From the NCBI RefSeq assembly GCF_001583495.1, contig NZ_LQAQ01000015.1:372001-436000 (forward strand): 64,000 nucleotides of DNA, read 5' to 3'. Of this stretch, positions 1 to 10,300 are shown piece by piece (the first letter of the stretch is position 1; each line of letters opens with the position of its first letter). A program made the translations under genes and the position numbers. This stretch comes from Flammeovirga sp. SJP92 (GTDB lineage Bacteria; Bacteroidota; Bacteroidia; Cytophagales; Flammeovirgaceae). The notes beneath the pieces were generated by a model. It was not told the DNA's origin. It saw nothing but the letters and a program-made list of their open reading frames with translations, and made no database searches.

Positions 1-1
1 T

Positions 2-1300
2 GCTGTGGCATTGGCTACTTTAAGAGGACACTCTTTTGTCAATAAACAAACTCTAGATGAAGCGGTTTTGTCTGTCATGTGCATGGGAGATGAAATCAAA
101 ATGGAATTGATAAAGGAAAAATTAGTGCTCGCTGAGAAAATTGGTGAAGTTCCGGATTCCGTTCCTAAAGTTCCATTGCAAGAGGATTTTGAGAAGTGGG
201 TGAAGAAATTCAGGCTGAAATTAAATACGCTTGCCAAAGAAGTAAAACTTGATCTCCGTAAAGAAAATGATCTAAATAAAAGTATCTTTTTCCACCGTTT
301 AGAATTACTGGAAGTCCCTTGGGCCAAAAAAACGCACGCCACATCAAAGGGTACTTTTAAGGAATTATGGTTACTGGACTGGGAGCCAGAGATCATGGTC
401 AAAATAATTGAGCATGCTTACTTAGGTAATTCGATTGAAACGGCCACTCAAAGTAAAGTGATTGAAGACGGCAAACAGATCAATGAAATTTCCAATGCGG
501 CTTCATTACTCAAGGCTTGTATACCTGCCGAACTTTTCAAAGCCATTGAATTTATACTGGATCGCATCAATGAGCTTTCCGCTATTTCTTCTGATGTCAA
601 GGATTTGATGTCTGCCTTACCACAGTTAGTGGATCTAAGCAGATATGGTAATGTGAGAAAATCAGACTTGACGGTGTTGAGTAATATCGTTGATAATCTA
701 TTGATCAAAGTTTACATCAACCTGCCGAATGCTTGTTATCAATTGGATGAGGAGAATTCCAATAAGATGTTCAAATTGATTTTAGATGTCAATAATGCAG
801 TAAGAATCTATCAAGATAAAGAATTAACGGCACAGTGGTATCAGGCATTGCACAAAGTAATGCAATCATCTGGAGTTCACGCTATTATCAGAGGTTGTAC
901 TTGCCGTTTGCTTTCAGATGCTCAATTCCTCACACAAGAAGTAACTGAAAAAGAGATTTCCACCAATTTATCTGTGGGTAATCCTCCTCAAGAAGTTGCA
1001 TCTTGGATTGAAGGTTTTTTAAGAGGCAATGCCAGTATTCTTATTTACGACAACCACTTATGGAACTTGCTTTATACTTGGGTTGGGTCTTTAGCCAAAG
1101 ACATTTTTATTGAAATGTTGCCGATGTTAAGAAGAGCCTTTTCTCAATTTGAACCTGAAGACCGTCTCCAAATAGGTCAAAAAGCCAAAAGAGGTTTAGT
1201 CACTTCAGATGCATTTACTGATAATAATGAAGACAGTGATTTTGATACAGAAAGAGCAAGTCAAATCCTTCCAGTGTTAAGTGAATTGATGGGAATTTAA
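2..1300 (+). CDS. DUF5682-like protein, C-terminal part (5' end outside window)
   Basis: The frame is already open at the window edge (codon GCT at 2-4, then GTG), so this is the last ~433 codons of a longer gene. The visible part is soluble and mostly helical, with no signal peptide or membrane segment. It resembles the C-terminal part of DUF5682 proteins, which in many bacteria sit between a MoxR-type AAA ATPase gene and a VWA gene. A VWA gene follows here by 10 nt (or 1 nt if a TTG start is used), which supports that assignment. The family's molecular role is unknown; the association suggests a partner of an AAA/VWA remodelling machine. The acidic tail around residues 400-415 (NNEDSDFD) may be a flexible linker. 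The family call is from memory of resemblance and context, not from a profile search. Confidence 0.6.
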   Translation, partial: AVALATLRGHSFVNKQTLDEAVLSVMCMGDEIKMELIKEKLVLAEKIGEVPDSVPKVPLQEDFEKWVKKFRLKLNTLAKEVKLDLRKENDLNKSIFFHRLELLEVPWAKKTHATSKGTFKELWLLDWEPEIMVKIIEHAYLGNSIETATQSKVIEDGKQINEISNAASLLKACIPAELFKAIEFILDRINELSAISSDVKDLMSALPQLVDLSRYGNVRKSDLTVLSNIVDNLLIKVYINLPNACYQLDEENSNKMFKLILDVNNAVRIYQDKELTAQWYQALHKVMQSSGVHAIIRGCTCRLLSDAQFLTQEVTEKEISTNLSVGNPPQEVASWIEGFLRGNASILIYDNHLWNLLYTWVGSLAKDIFIEMLPMLRRAFSQFEPEDRLQIGQKAKRGLVTSDAFTDNNEDSDFDTERASQILPVLSELMGI

Positions 1301-1310
1301 ATTGAAAAAC

Positions 1311-2534
1311 ATGAATCAAAATAATGATATAGTAATGGAAACTCCCGAAAGCAAGCAACAGAACTTGGAAAGATGGAGATTGATGTTAGGTGGTGAAGAT
1401 GCTGATGGCACAGGTCACCAATTATCTGAAGAACTTACTGAATTAGATCAAACTTTGAGTGCGTTGTATGAATTTGAACGCAAAGGAAGTTTTGATTATG
1501 GTCCTGATGGAAAAAAGAAAAGCAGTAAAGGAGGAAGAGGAAAAGGTACTCCTTCTATTGCGAGGTGGTTGGGTGACATCCGAAAATATTTCCCTCAGTC
1601 TGTGGTGAATGTCATGCAGGCAGATGCGATGAAAAATGAGCGTCTGAAAGAAAAAATGATCATGGAGCCTGAGATTTTAGAAAAGGCGGAAGCTGATGTT
1701 CATTTAGTGGCTTCCTTAATGGAAATGGGCAAATTGATTCCTGAAAAAACCAAAGAAACCGCTAGAATGGTGGTCAAAAAAGTAGTGGATGAGCTGATGG
1801 ATAAATTGGAGCAGAAGACCATTGCTAGTTTATCAGGTGCTTTGGATAAAAGTGCTAGAAGTTTCAGACCAAGACACAATGAAATCAACTGGTCGGCTAC
1901 TATCAAAAAGAACTTGAAGCACTATCAGCCGGAATACAAAACGATCATTCCTGAAGTGAAAGTGGGTTATGGAAAGAAATCAAAACGCTCTTTAAAAGAC
2001 ATCATCTTATGTCTTGACCAAAGTGGTTCAATGGGTGAATCCGTGATTTACTCTGGCATTTTCGGAGCTGTGATGGCTTCTCTTCCAAATGTAAAAACCA
2101 AAATGGTGGTATTTGACACTCAGATCGCTGACTTGACTGAAGAATTAGAAGACCCTGTTGATTTACTTTTTGGCGTGCAATTAGGCGGAGGTACAGACAT
2201 CAATAAAGCACTACAGTACTGTGAAACATTAGTCGAAAAACCGGATGATACAATTTTGGTTTTAGTCACTGACTTATGTGAGGGTGGAGATCTGCAACAA
2301 ATGAAAAAACGTGCTTTATCACTAGTAGAATCAGGTGTTCAAGTAATTTGCCTTTTAGCTTTAGATGACAATGGCACTCCTTGGTACGATAAACAAAACG
2401 CCACATTTTTTGCCAATAACAACATTCCTGTTTTTGCCTGCACTCCAGATTTGTTCCCTGATATGATGGCGTCAGCAATACAGAAAAATGACATTAAAAC
2501 TTGGGCTTCAGAACACGACATTGTACTTCAATAA
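1311..2534 (+). CDS. VWA-domain protein (YehP/CoxE-like) of a MoxR-type operon
   Basis: A 407-aa cytoplasmic protein with a C-terminal von Willebrand A domain. The MIDAS metal site is intact: DQSGS near residues 235-239, the threonine in GGGTDI near 293 and the aspartate in VTDLCEGG near 320. The N-terminal half (1-200) is charged and helical, with a Lys/Gly-rich stretch (GKKKSSKGGRGKG) near residue 70. VWA proteins of this kind work with MoxR AAA ATPases, the VWA domain binding a client through its metal ion. ATG at 1311 is preferred over the in-frame TTG at 1302 because it is the first ATG and lies just after the upstream stop. The gene is the last of its operon, with a hairpin terminator at 2561. 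Confidence 0.85.
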   Translation: MNQNNDIVMETPESKQQNLERWRLMLGGEDADGTGHQLSEELTELDQTLSALYEFERKGSFDYGPDGKKKSSKGGRGKGTPSIARWLGDIRKYFPQSVVNVMQADAMKNERLKEKMIMEPEILEKAEADVHLVASLMEMGKLIPEKTKETARMVVKKVVDELMDKLEQKTIASLSGALDKSARSFRPRHNEINWSATIKKNLKHYQPEYKTIIPEVKVGYGKKSKRSLKDIILCLDQSGSMGESVIYSGIFGAVMASLPNVKTKMVVFDTQIADLTEELEDPVDLLFGVQLGGGTDINKALQYCETLVEKPDDTILVLVTDLCEGGDLQQMKKRALSLVESGVQVICLLALDDNGTPWYDKQNATFFANNNIPVFACTPDLFPDMMASAIQKNDIKTWASEHDIVLQ

Positions 2535-2560
2535 ATTTCAATACCCTTGTATAAAAAACA

Positions 2561-2589
2561 AGAAGCCACCTCAAAATAGGGTGGCTTCT
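2561..2589. terminator. Bidirectional intrinsic terminator
   Basis: A perfect 10-bp stem (AGAAGCCACC / GGTGGCTTCT) with a 9-nt loop lies between the convergent VWA gene and the minus-strand gene ending at 2651. Read on the minus strand it is followed by TGTTTTTTAT, a good U tract. On the plus strand the tail is weak. Confidence 0.8.
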
Positions 2590-2650
2590 GTAGTTTATGT
2601 TAATGGGCTAATACAATTAGGTAAATCTCAAAATAGGCAAACTATACACA

Positions 2651-4186
2651 CTATAATATTTCTTTATTGATTTCGACTGTAATGATGTTTCTTATGGTCT
2701 TCTTATCGAGAAAATCTGATTTAGAATAAATTTCACCGATTCCAATATCACGCCCCATAATATCACCTTGAAGTTTTGCTACTAATGTTGTTTTGCTACC
2801 TGAAAGTTCAGGGTTCTTCTTCAACATTTTCTTACTTTTCTTTCTCAATTGTCTAGGTGTTTGAGTACCGAAAATCCAAACATTTCCTTCAATCACTAAA
2901 TAGGTTGTATCATTTAAACCTGAATAAGTAATAAGGTAATCTTCTTGGCTTTCATCAACCTTTTGGATATAATCAAATTCACTCAACAACTTCAATAACT
3001 GCTTCCCTTTTTTCTCATTTGGCATTTTAAAAGCTGCCTTAAGTATGAATTCTTGATCAAGACTATTAGGTTCCATATCAAAAGCTATCATCCCTGATTG
3101 GAAAAAGTTAAGAAAGTCATCATCCAGCATCAAAAAGCCTAGCTTCATCTCTGATAAAGTTCTATCAACATCGTAATTGATATGATCCATTATTTTATCT
3201 CTAAACATACCCAAATCCGCCCCGTAACATATAAAACTTGACACTTGCTCTGGCATATATTGTACTAAATCCATGTCAATCCCTACTTTCTTAGGTTCCT
3301 CTTTTGAAGAAGTCACACTGACAATTGACAATTTATTTTTTTCAAAATCACATCCAATCCAAGATGTTTCATATAAATGAAACTTTTGAAACTGCTCTAA
3401 AATTTCAAAAAAGTCATTGGATTTTGGTTTAAGTATAAAGTCGAATACTGAATTGTCATACCCTATGATTGTGATTAAAGAAAAAAAGGTTTTTTCATTA
3501 AAATGGAGAATAAAAGGTGAACCTGATAAATCACTTGGAATCTGTGCCTGCTTCTTAAATACTTTCTGCTCTGAAATTACTTTTTCATCGTTAGCAATCA
3601 GTTTATTGAAATAAGGTACAATGTTTACTTCATCTAAAGCATGAAGTGAATCTCTTACCGTAGAATACTCATCATAAGTGATTTTATTTAATCTAAACTC
3701 TTGATAAACTTCATAAGACTGCTCACTGTATTTTTTATCAATGATACCTTTATTGTAAAAAATCTTTACAATAAGATATTCTTCCCCTTTCATTACATAA
3801 CCAAATTGAGAATTCTGTTCTTCTTTTAAGTAAATAAAGTTTCCTTTCGTACTACTCACCTGCAATTTAGAAGATTCTATCACTTCATGAATCTTATTAA
3901 AATCGACTCCTTCATTTAACTTAAAACGTATTGTCAAACCACAATAAGCATCAACATCTTGTACAAAGACGACTGCTTCTTTGCTAATTTCAAAAATTTC
4001 TTTAAAATCAGACGAGAATACATCTTTCAAATATTCTTGTTCAAGAAGGCGGTTTGCATCATAATAAAATAAGAATGATAAACCTTCTGATGGAATATTG
4101 TTTAACAGCTGACTTGGATTATTTTTCGCATTAGTATTTATAGCTGATAGGAATAAAAAAATCAATAAAAAGTATCTGTTGATCAT
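2651..4186 (-). CDS. Secreted protein of unknown function (511 aa)
   Basis: It begins with a typical Sec signal peptide (MINRYFLLIFLFLSAINTNA, probable cut before KN near residue 20). There is no lipobox and no later membrane segment, so a periplasmic or exported protein is expected. The mature N-terminus (IPSEGLSFLFYYDANRLL) and the alternating strand/helix layout recall Bacteroidota DUF4836-type proteins, but I am not sure of the family. No catalytic motif is visible. There is no T9SS sorting domain at the C-terminus, which ends in a charged strand. The gene lies 134 bp downstream of the LytTR regulator on the same strand, so it could be co-transcribed with it or be a target of it; this is inference. 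Confidence 0.75.
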   Translation of the reverse strand: MINRYFLLIFLFLSAINTNAKNNPSQLLNNIPSEGLSFLFYYDANRLLEQEYLKDVFSSDFKEIFEISKEAVVFVQDVDAYCGLTIRFKLNEGVDFNKIHEVIESSKLQVSSTKGNFIYLKEEQNSQFGYVMKGEEYLIVKIFYNKGIIDKKYSEQSYEVYQEFRLNKITYDEYSTVRDSLHALDEVNIVPYFNKLIANDEKVISEQKVFKKQAQIPSDLSGSPFILHFNEKTFFSLITIIGYDNSVFDFILKPKSNDFFEILEQFQKFHLYETSWIGCDFEKNKLSIVSVTSSKEEPKKVGIDMDLVQYMPEQVSSFICYGADLGMFRDKIMDHINYDVDRTLSEMKLGFLMLDDDFLNFFQSGMIAFDMEPNSLDQEFILKAAFKMPNEKKGKQLLKLLSEFDYIQKVDESQEDYLITYSGLNDTTYLVIEGNVWIFGTQTPRQLRKKSKKMLKKNPELSGSKTTLVAKLQGDIMGRDIGIGEIYSKSDFLDKKTIRNIITVEINKEIL

Positions 4187-4320
4187 AATTTATATTTAAA
4201 TAGAATCTGTTTGTGTTTAGTTGATGATTCGAAATTGACAGTTCTATATTTATATCCCAAAACCAATTGATAAATGCAGAGGTATAATTAATAAATGATC
4301 AAATACGCTTTCTATTGAAA

Positions 4321-5055
4321 TTAAGTTGTTTTCAATTGTTGGACTACTTGTGAGTATTTTCTAGTCGAAACTTTTGCCATATACCCCTCTGTCAAGCTTA
4401 TTCCTGTTTTGGAAATATTGATTACATGTGATGGATTTATTAAAAAAGAATGATGTACTCTAATAAAGGCATTTAGTTCTTCAATGTTCTCAAAATACTT
4501 CAAATGCTTTGAAGCCAGAATGGTTTGATCTAGGCAAACAATCTTGGTATACGCTCCTTCTGACTCAAAGAGAATAATGCTATTGACTTCTATGAAATGA
4601 GTATTATCAGCCGTTTTTACAATGATTTTTTGCTCCTTTTCCTTCTGTTCTTCTTCAAACTGAGAGATAATGGCTGTTGCTTTTTTCTGTTCTTCAATTT
4701 GAACAAAAGCTTTATCTACTGCAATTTTTAATTCATTTGGGTCAATTGGTTTTAATAAGTAATCTACGGCATTTCGCTTGATGGCATCAATAGCATAATT
4801 TTCCAATCCAGTGGTAAAAATAATTTTAAAATGAATGGAAGACAACTGGTTCAACAGCTCAAAACTATTCCCATCTTCAAGCTCAACATCTAAAAAGATA
4901 AGATCCACATCTTTATTTTGATTTAAGAAAGCACCCCCCTCATGGATGGAAGGAAAGATTCCTATAATTTCAATAGATTGATAAAGTAGTTTGAGCATCT
5001 TACTTAATGCCTCTTGAGCGTTAAACTCATCTTCTATGATCACTATCTTATACAT
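4321..5055 (-). CDS. LytTR-family response regulator
   Basis: Residues 1-120 form a receiver domain with acidic pocket E8/D9, phospho-acceptor D56 (LIFLDVE) and the lysine of LLKPID. A helical linker (about 125-150) leads to a LytTR DNA-binding domain (about 150-244) with the family pattern of an internal ESEGAYTKI strand and IRVHHSFLINPSHV. LytTR domains bind DNA through a beta fold rather than a helix-turn-helix. The start lies 5 nt after the stop of the upstream kinase gene (5061-6905), so the two are one operon and almost certainly a cognate pair. Regulated targets are unknown; the secreted protein directly downstream is the obvious candidate. Confidence 0.93.
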   Translation of the reverse strand: MYKIVIIEDEFNAQEALSKMLKLLYQSIEIIGIFPSIHEGGAFLNQNKDVDLIFLDVELEDGNSFELLNQLSSIHFKIIFTTGLENYAIDAIKRNAVDYLLKPIDPNELKIAVDKAFVQIEEQKKATAIISQFEEEQKEKEQKIIVKTADNTHFIEVNSIILFESEGAYTKIVCLDQTILASKHLKYFENIEELNAFIRVHHSFLINPSHVINISKTGISLTEGYMAKVSTRKYSQVVQQLKTT

Positions 5056-5060
5056 ATCAT

Positions 5061-6905
5061 TTAGTTTAGTGTGAGTGAAAAGCTGACAACAGCTCCAGTG
5101 CTGTCATCTCTATTATTAATTGAAAGTGTATGTTCATCACCATTACCCATAATGGCCAATCGAGCTTTTAATACAGAAAGCGAATGTTCTTTTTTATCGT
5201 CAGAAACTCCCTGAAGACCAATGCCATTATCAATGACTTCAAAATATAATTTCCCCTCATTTTTAGTCACTTTCACTTCTAGAAAACCATCTTTTTTGAT
5301 CTTACGAAGTCCGTGTTCAATGGCATTTTCACAAAGTGGCTGTAGCATCATTGGAGGTATTTCTGAATACTCTAAATCCACTTGCTCTTCTACTGATATT
5401 CTATAATTAAATTTATGTCCAAAACGAATCCGTTGCGTTTCTATATAATTGGTCAACGCACTCAAATCCTCTGACAAGGTGATTTTTTCTTTATGTGTCA
5501 AATCAAAATTTTGCCTAATCAACTTTGAAAAACGTGAGATATACGAAGAAGTAGTCAAAGGGTCATTATCAAATAATGTATTTTGTATTGCAGTAAGTAC
5601 ATTGAAAATGAAATGTGGATTCATCTGATTCCTCAATATTGTATTTTTTAACTGAGTACGTTCTTGCTCATTTTTATGCTGAATATTCTTGTAATAAAGC
5701 AGGAACAGTAAAAATAAAATTACGACTATGACAGTAACCGCCGTTAGTGTTAGAATAATTCTCTCAAATTCTCTTTCAGCCTCTAATCGCTTTTCCTCTT
5801 CTTCTTGCTTGATTTTCTCTTTCTCTCTTTCCGATTTAAAAAGTTGGTCTTGTGTATTCAACATCTGTTCGAAATCATAGGAAATCTTTTCTTTCAGAAT
5901 ATTTTCTACAGAATCCAACTTAGAATAATACATTAAAGCTTTCTTTGTCTGCTTGTTCTGAATAGCATATTTCAAACTCTTCTCATAGATCACTTTCATG
6001 TATTTGGGAGAATTGTAAGTATGCTTTATTAATTCCTTATCATACTTCACTGCAAGATCTCCCTCCCCCATCGCATTGTAAACTTCTTCCAAGTTCGCCA
6101 GTGCATTATTCCATTTGTGAGGATATAGTTTTTTTAATTTTGCGGATTTATTATAATACCAAATTGCAATATCTGCATAATACAAACTATCCGTCTCTAA
6201 AAACATATTGAGGTAATTGGTCCCGATATTATTATAAGACTGAGAGATCTCCCACTTATTACTGTAAGAAATTCCATACTCTAGCGACCGCACATTATAA
6301 GCTATTGCTTTTTGATAAGCGCCTTGGTTTTTATACAATACAGCTAGGTTATTACACACTCTAGAGAGTTTCACACTATCATCAAACTCCACATAATAAG
6401 GAATAATTTTTTCCAATTCAATTAAAGCATGTGTCAAATCTCCCTTTTTATAATATAAATGGGCAAGACTTTCAATGATTTTAGCGGTCAGCACTTTATC
6501 ATCCACTTCAATTGCATTTTTTCTTGCTTTGAAAAGCTCCGTACAAGACTCTACAAAAAGATTATCATCAGCATAAATTCTTGACAAGCCCAAACGTATC
6601 CTCGCTTCAAAAGTCAAGTCTCCCTCTTTTATAAAATAATTAAGTGACTTTTTGAAAAGTATAATTGCTTCATGTGAATTTTCAATATCAGCATAATAGA
6701 TTGCCTTTAAATAATACAATCTTGCTTTATCACGTTCTGTATTCTCATTATTTTTAAATAGACTGTCAATTTTATGAACGACAGTTCCATCAGCTGATCC
6801 TTTACGGATTAAATCATTTAGTGTATCAAATTGAGAATCACTTAGTGTTTGTCCTGAGAGACTCAATACAAAACACATTTGCAATACAGTTAAAAAAATT
6901 CTCAT
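5061..6905 (-). CDS. TPR-containing sensor histidine kinase, LytS/YehU type
   Basis: Layout of the 614 residues: signal peptide 1-19 (LSLSGQ), a periplasmic helical array of TPR-like repeats to about 360, a charged coiled coil rich in EKEKIKQEEEEKRLEAE, one transmembrane helix near 383-403, then a His_kinase domain with LRNQMNPHFIFN (phospho-accepting His near 432) and a GHKL ATPase (NAIEHGL N-box; DNGIGL G1 box). This is the standard Bacteroidota architecture in which periplasmic TPRs sense a signal or partner. The paired LytTR regulator begins 5 nt downstream. The signal sensed cannot be told from the sequence. Confidence 0.93.
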   Translation of the reverse strand: MRIFLTVLQMCFVLSLSGQTLSDSQFDTLNDLIRKGSADGTVVHKIDSLFKNNENTERDKARLYYLKAIYYADIENSHEAIILFKKSLNYFIKEGDLTFEARIRLGLSRIYADDNLFVESCTELFKARKNAIEVDDKVLTAKIIESLAHLYYKKGDLTHALIELEKIIPYYVEFDDSVKLSRVCNNLAVLYKNQGAYQKAIAYNVRSLEYGISYSNKWEISQSYNNIGTNYLNMFLETDSLYYADIAIWYYNKSAKLKKLYPHKWNNALANLEEVYNAMGEGDLAVKYDKELIKHTYNSPKYMKVIYEKSLKYAIQNKQTKKALMYYSKLDSVENILKEKISYDFEQMLNTQDQLFKSEREKEKIKQEEEEKRLEAEREFERIILTLTAVTVIVVILFLLFLLYYKNIQHKNEQERTQLKNTILRNQMNPHFIFNVLTAIQNTLFDNDPLTTSSYISRFSKLIRQNFDLTHKEKITLSEDLSALTNYIETQRIRFGHKFNYRISVEEQVDLEYSEIPPMMLQPLCENAIEHGLRKIKKDGFLEVKVTKNEGKLYFEVIDNGIGLQGVSDDKKEHSLSVLKARLAIMGNGDEHTLSINNRDDSTGAVVSFSLTLN

Positions 6906-7332
6906 ATATAATTTAGATCTTCAATCGTATCTGTAGTTAGTTGTACTTCATCAACTAATATCACAGGCTTATTTTTGATTAAAAAATATGTTATGAGTTA
7001 TTGACATTAGACTTTATTAAGTGCATTATTATGGCGGAAAAAGTAGGTATTTGATTGAAAAGGTATTCATTCTTAGCTATCACAGATCAAAAAAAGAGAT
7101 ACAACTTCTATTTTTTAATAGACATGTCTTATTGAAAACTCAACTAGATTAAACTTTCATTATTTCTAAATATTTAAATACATCCAAAAGCTTTTTCTAC
7201 TAACATTAATTAGGTCTTCAACGCACTTATCAATTTTTAAAATACACTTATCAATTATAATTCAACACTTGCACATAACATTATAAATTCACTCCCACAT
7301 TAAATAAATAACATCTGAAAAAATAAATTACA
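6906..7332. other. Intergenic region between divergent kinase and giant-gene operons
   Basis: This 427-bp gap is very AT-rich and should contain the promoters of the divergent units. I see no open frame of coding character and no RNA gene. The one clear structure is the pair of 12-bp direct repeats at 7224-7256, listed separately. Confidence 0.6.
7224..7256 (+). promoter_or_regulatory. Direct-repeat operator candidate upstream of the 1383-aa gene
   Basis: The 12-mer CACTTATCAATT occurs at 7224-7235 and again, identically, at 7245-7256. The repeat period is 21 bp, i.e. two helical turns, so both copies would face the same side of the DNA. It lies 77-109 bp before the start codon at 7333. This spacing suits a dimeric activator or repressor, but no binding protein can be named. 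Confidence 0.4.
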
Positions 7333-10300
7333 GTGGGAGAATACACCAAAAACCAAGTTATCTACCTACAGAAAGATAACGTTGCATCAATCAAAAATGC
7401 TCTACAGAAATATCAAGTAGTATTAAATAACCGAACGGCTATCTCGAATAAAGGATTTCACATGGAAATGGATGTGAAATTTATGGAAGATTCTGGTGAT
7501 GAACCAAGAAACCTGAAAACATCAGATATTAAGGATTTTGAAACCTTTAAAAAAGCCTTTGCTGTACGAAGCCCTTCTTTTGATCAAATGAAACAAGAGG
7601 ACTCTTATAGAGATGACTTTGAAGCTTCACTTCTCTCTGAACCTCTATTATTTTCTCTTGCTTTGGAACACGAAGAACTTAAAGAAGAGGTTATCAAAAC
7701 AGCAAAAGGAATTGCTGAAATCAGTCGTCATTATAACAATAGTGAGTCCATGTGGACCTACAATTCTAGTGCTTATGGTGCTGTTGCCTTGTATATATTA
7801 ACCTGTAATGACATCAATTATGCTTATATACTTGCTCAATACCTTATTCCGTATTGGGATGAACGCTATACTTGTGATTATGATTGCTATCTCTTTGAAT
7901 TAGTGAAGCAACACGGTTGGATTCGCCCATTAATCAAAGCCTATTTGTATTGTGACAACCCTAATTTCAGGGCTGGAATGATGAGAATAGGGTATTATCA
8001 TGGCAACCTCCCACAAGATGAAAATCCTACTTTGTTTCATTTCTTAAAAGAAAATCCAGAAGAATATGCTTGGTTCAAAGAAAGTATAAAAGAGAGGTTA
8101 TTAGATGAACCTATGCTGTACTATAAAGGGGAAGACGATAGTGAGAATCCCGTACTAAGCCTTTATTATACATTAAATGGAAGTGTAGATGCTATCCATG
8201 ATGAGGAGGATGAATTTATCTCTGAATTCTTTATTTCTGATACAATAGAAAACGAAGCTACCGATCTTTACAATTCCATCCTTAATAGTACCGACCAGCC
8301 ATTAATGCGATTGGATGGTGAGGGAGAACTAGAAAAAGAGGCAAGACAATATACTGACAAAGACACCTATACTCCAGGTGAAGGCATTATGGATTTTAGG
8401 GCATTTGTGATGGCCTTAGAATATGGTGCTCAAATATGGCAGTACGTGGAGAATGGAGAGAATGCGGAGCTTATTAATTCATTGGACAAAGTGGATGTGA
8501 TGGGGTTAGCATTAGAAAGTAGTCCTGCACTTTATCACAAGATCAGTTATCACCTCCCTGGTGTAGATCTTGATGATGATTGCAACCCAATGAATAAAAA
8601 CAAAGGGTTGGTGGATGAAATGGATCATTGTCTACGAGAAATCATTGATGACCTTACATTATTTAATGATGAATCTCTTTACGCAGATGACATCCCTCAA
8701 GCTTTCAATCCACTACCTGAACATAGAGGTGAAGTAAGATATCAGCAACTAATCAGAGTGTTGGATGTCTTCTATGTGTTGTTGGGTAAACCCACTTTTG
8801 TAGATGATGTATGTGAACGTATCATTGAAGATAAGGAAGAGTATTGTCTCTCCACCGCAGAGTTTTATGATCGATATAGCGAGGAAAATTATGCAGAAAA
8901 TGGCAAATTACCTCCCCTTTTGGTGAAACAAATGGCCTCTATTGTGGAAGAGTTTTCCACTCCATATGACAGAGATTCAATCGATACTGATCTATTAAAA
9001 AAACTAGATTATTGTCTTTCTACATCAAGAGGATGTTATAATACCGATCATTTAGGTAAGCATAATGCAGGTGATATAGCCCTTGCCAGCTATATGCTAA
9101 AAATGGATGAGCAAAATGGAATCGAAGATCAATACACCTTACAACTAAAAGAATATTTACAGGCATTTCAGTGGGAAAAAGTAGCTTCTATTTTTACTGA
9201 AAGAGACCGTTTTTCAGATCTTATTTCTGAAGACACCAAAGAGAAAATCAACAATTATATCACTGCTATAGATACTCCTCTACTAAGTCAAGAGGAAATG
9301 ATGGCGCTCTTAAATGATACACTTGTTCCTTATGAAGAAGAGTATAATGGAGCTAGAGTACATCATTTTTCAAAAACGCAAAGAAGCTATTACATTTTAA
9401 GATTCGATGACAATATATCAAAGGTTCTAATTTTCTCTTTCTGGGCTCAAACACTTTCATACTCTAAAGATGATCCAAGAGCCAAAAGATTTTGGAATTT
9501 GATGTTGGCACTTTCACCTTTTTGGGTATTGAATAAAATACTTAAAACTGCTTCTTCCTCTTATGGTGATTTGGAATTTGAATCTCCTCAAAAAGAAAAA
9601 GCGTTCTTCCAATCTCTCTCTGAAGTAGGCGTTCCCGACTCTCTCCTATTTGCATTTGAAATCGTCAAATCTCAGAATAGTTATGGAAAAGGAACAGTAA
9701 AAGATCTCAAAAGATATTTACCTTGGATCAATACATTTAAGCTGGTCCAGCAAATGGATAAAAACGATGCAATGTTTGATATGCTTCATTACAGAGTGGA
9801 ACAATTGAAAGAGGGCTTGAAATCTGCAGATGATATTAATGTAGTTCAATTCCATCGTGATCTGTCAGCTTCTGATGAGGGGTATAATTTTGACAAGGAA
9901 ACGGAAAGTTTATTTCATGATTATCTACATGTTTTTTTTACATTAAACTGGAAAGACGATTCCAAAGAGGGCATTGCTGATATGGTCGCAAAAATGATAG
10001 ACTACATAGAAGGCAATTTGGATTACGATACTTTTGCTCCTCTTTTCTGGTCAAAAATTAAAGGCAAGAGATTTCATACTTATGTGGATAGCTATAAATC
10101 TTATTCTTTTGAACAATTTTTCTGGGGACTTCGCGAAAGTAAACAAGATCGTTTGATCAAATTATTATCGAATGGCACTTCTGCCTCTTTCTCCATTTTG
10201 TTTAATGGTTTAGAAAGAGGTTATAAAGAAAAGTTAGTCAGAGAAGGACAGCTTAAATTCAAAGATATCATTGATCTTGACTTTAAAGATGATGAAATAA

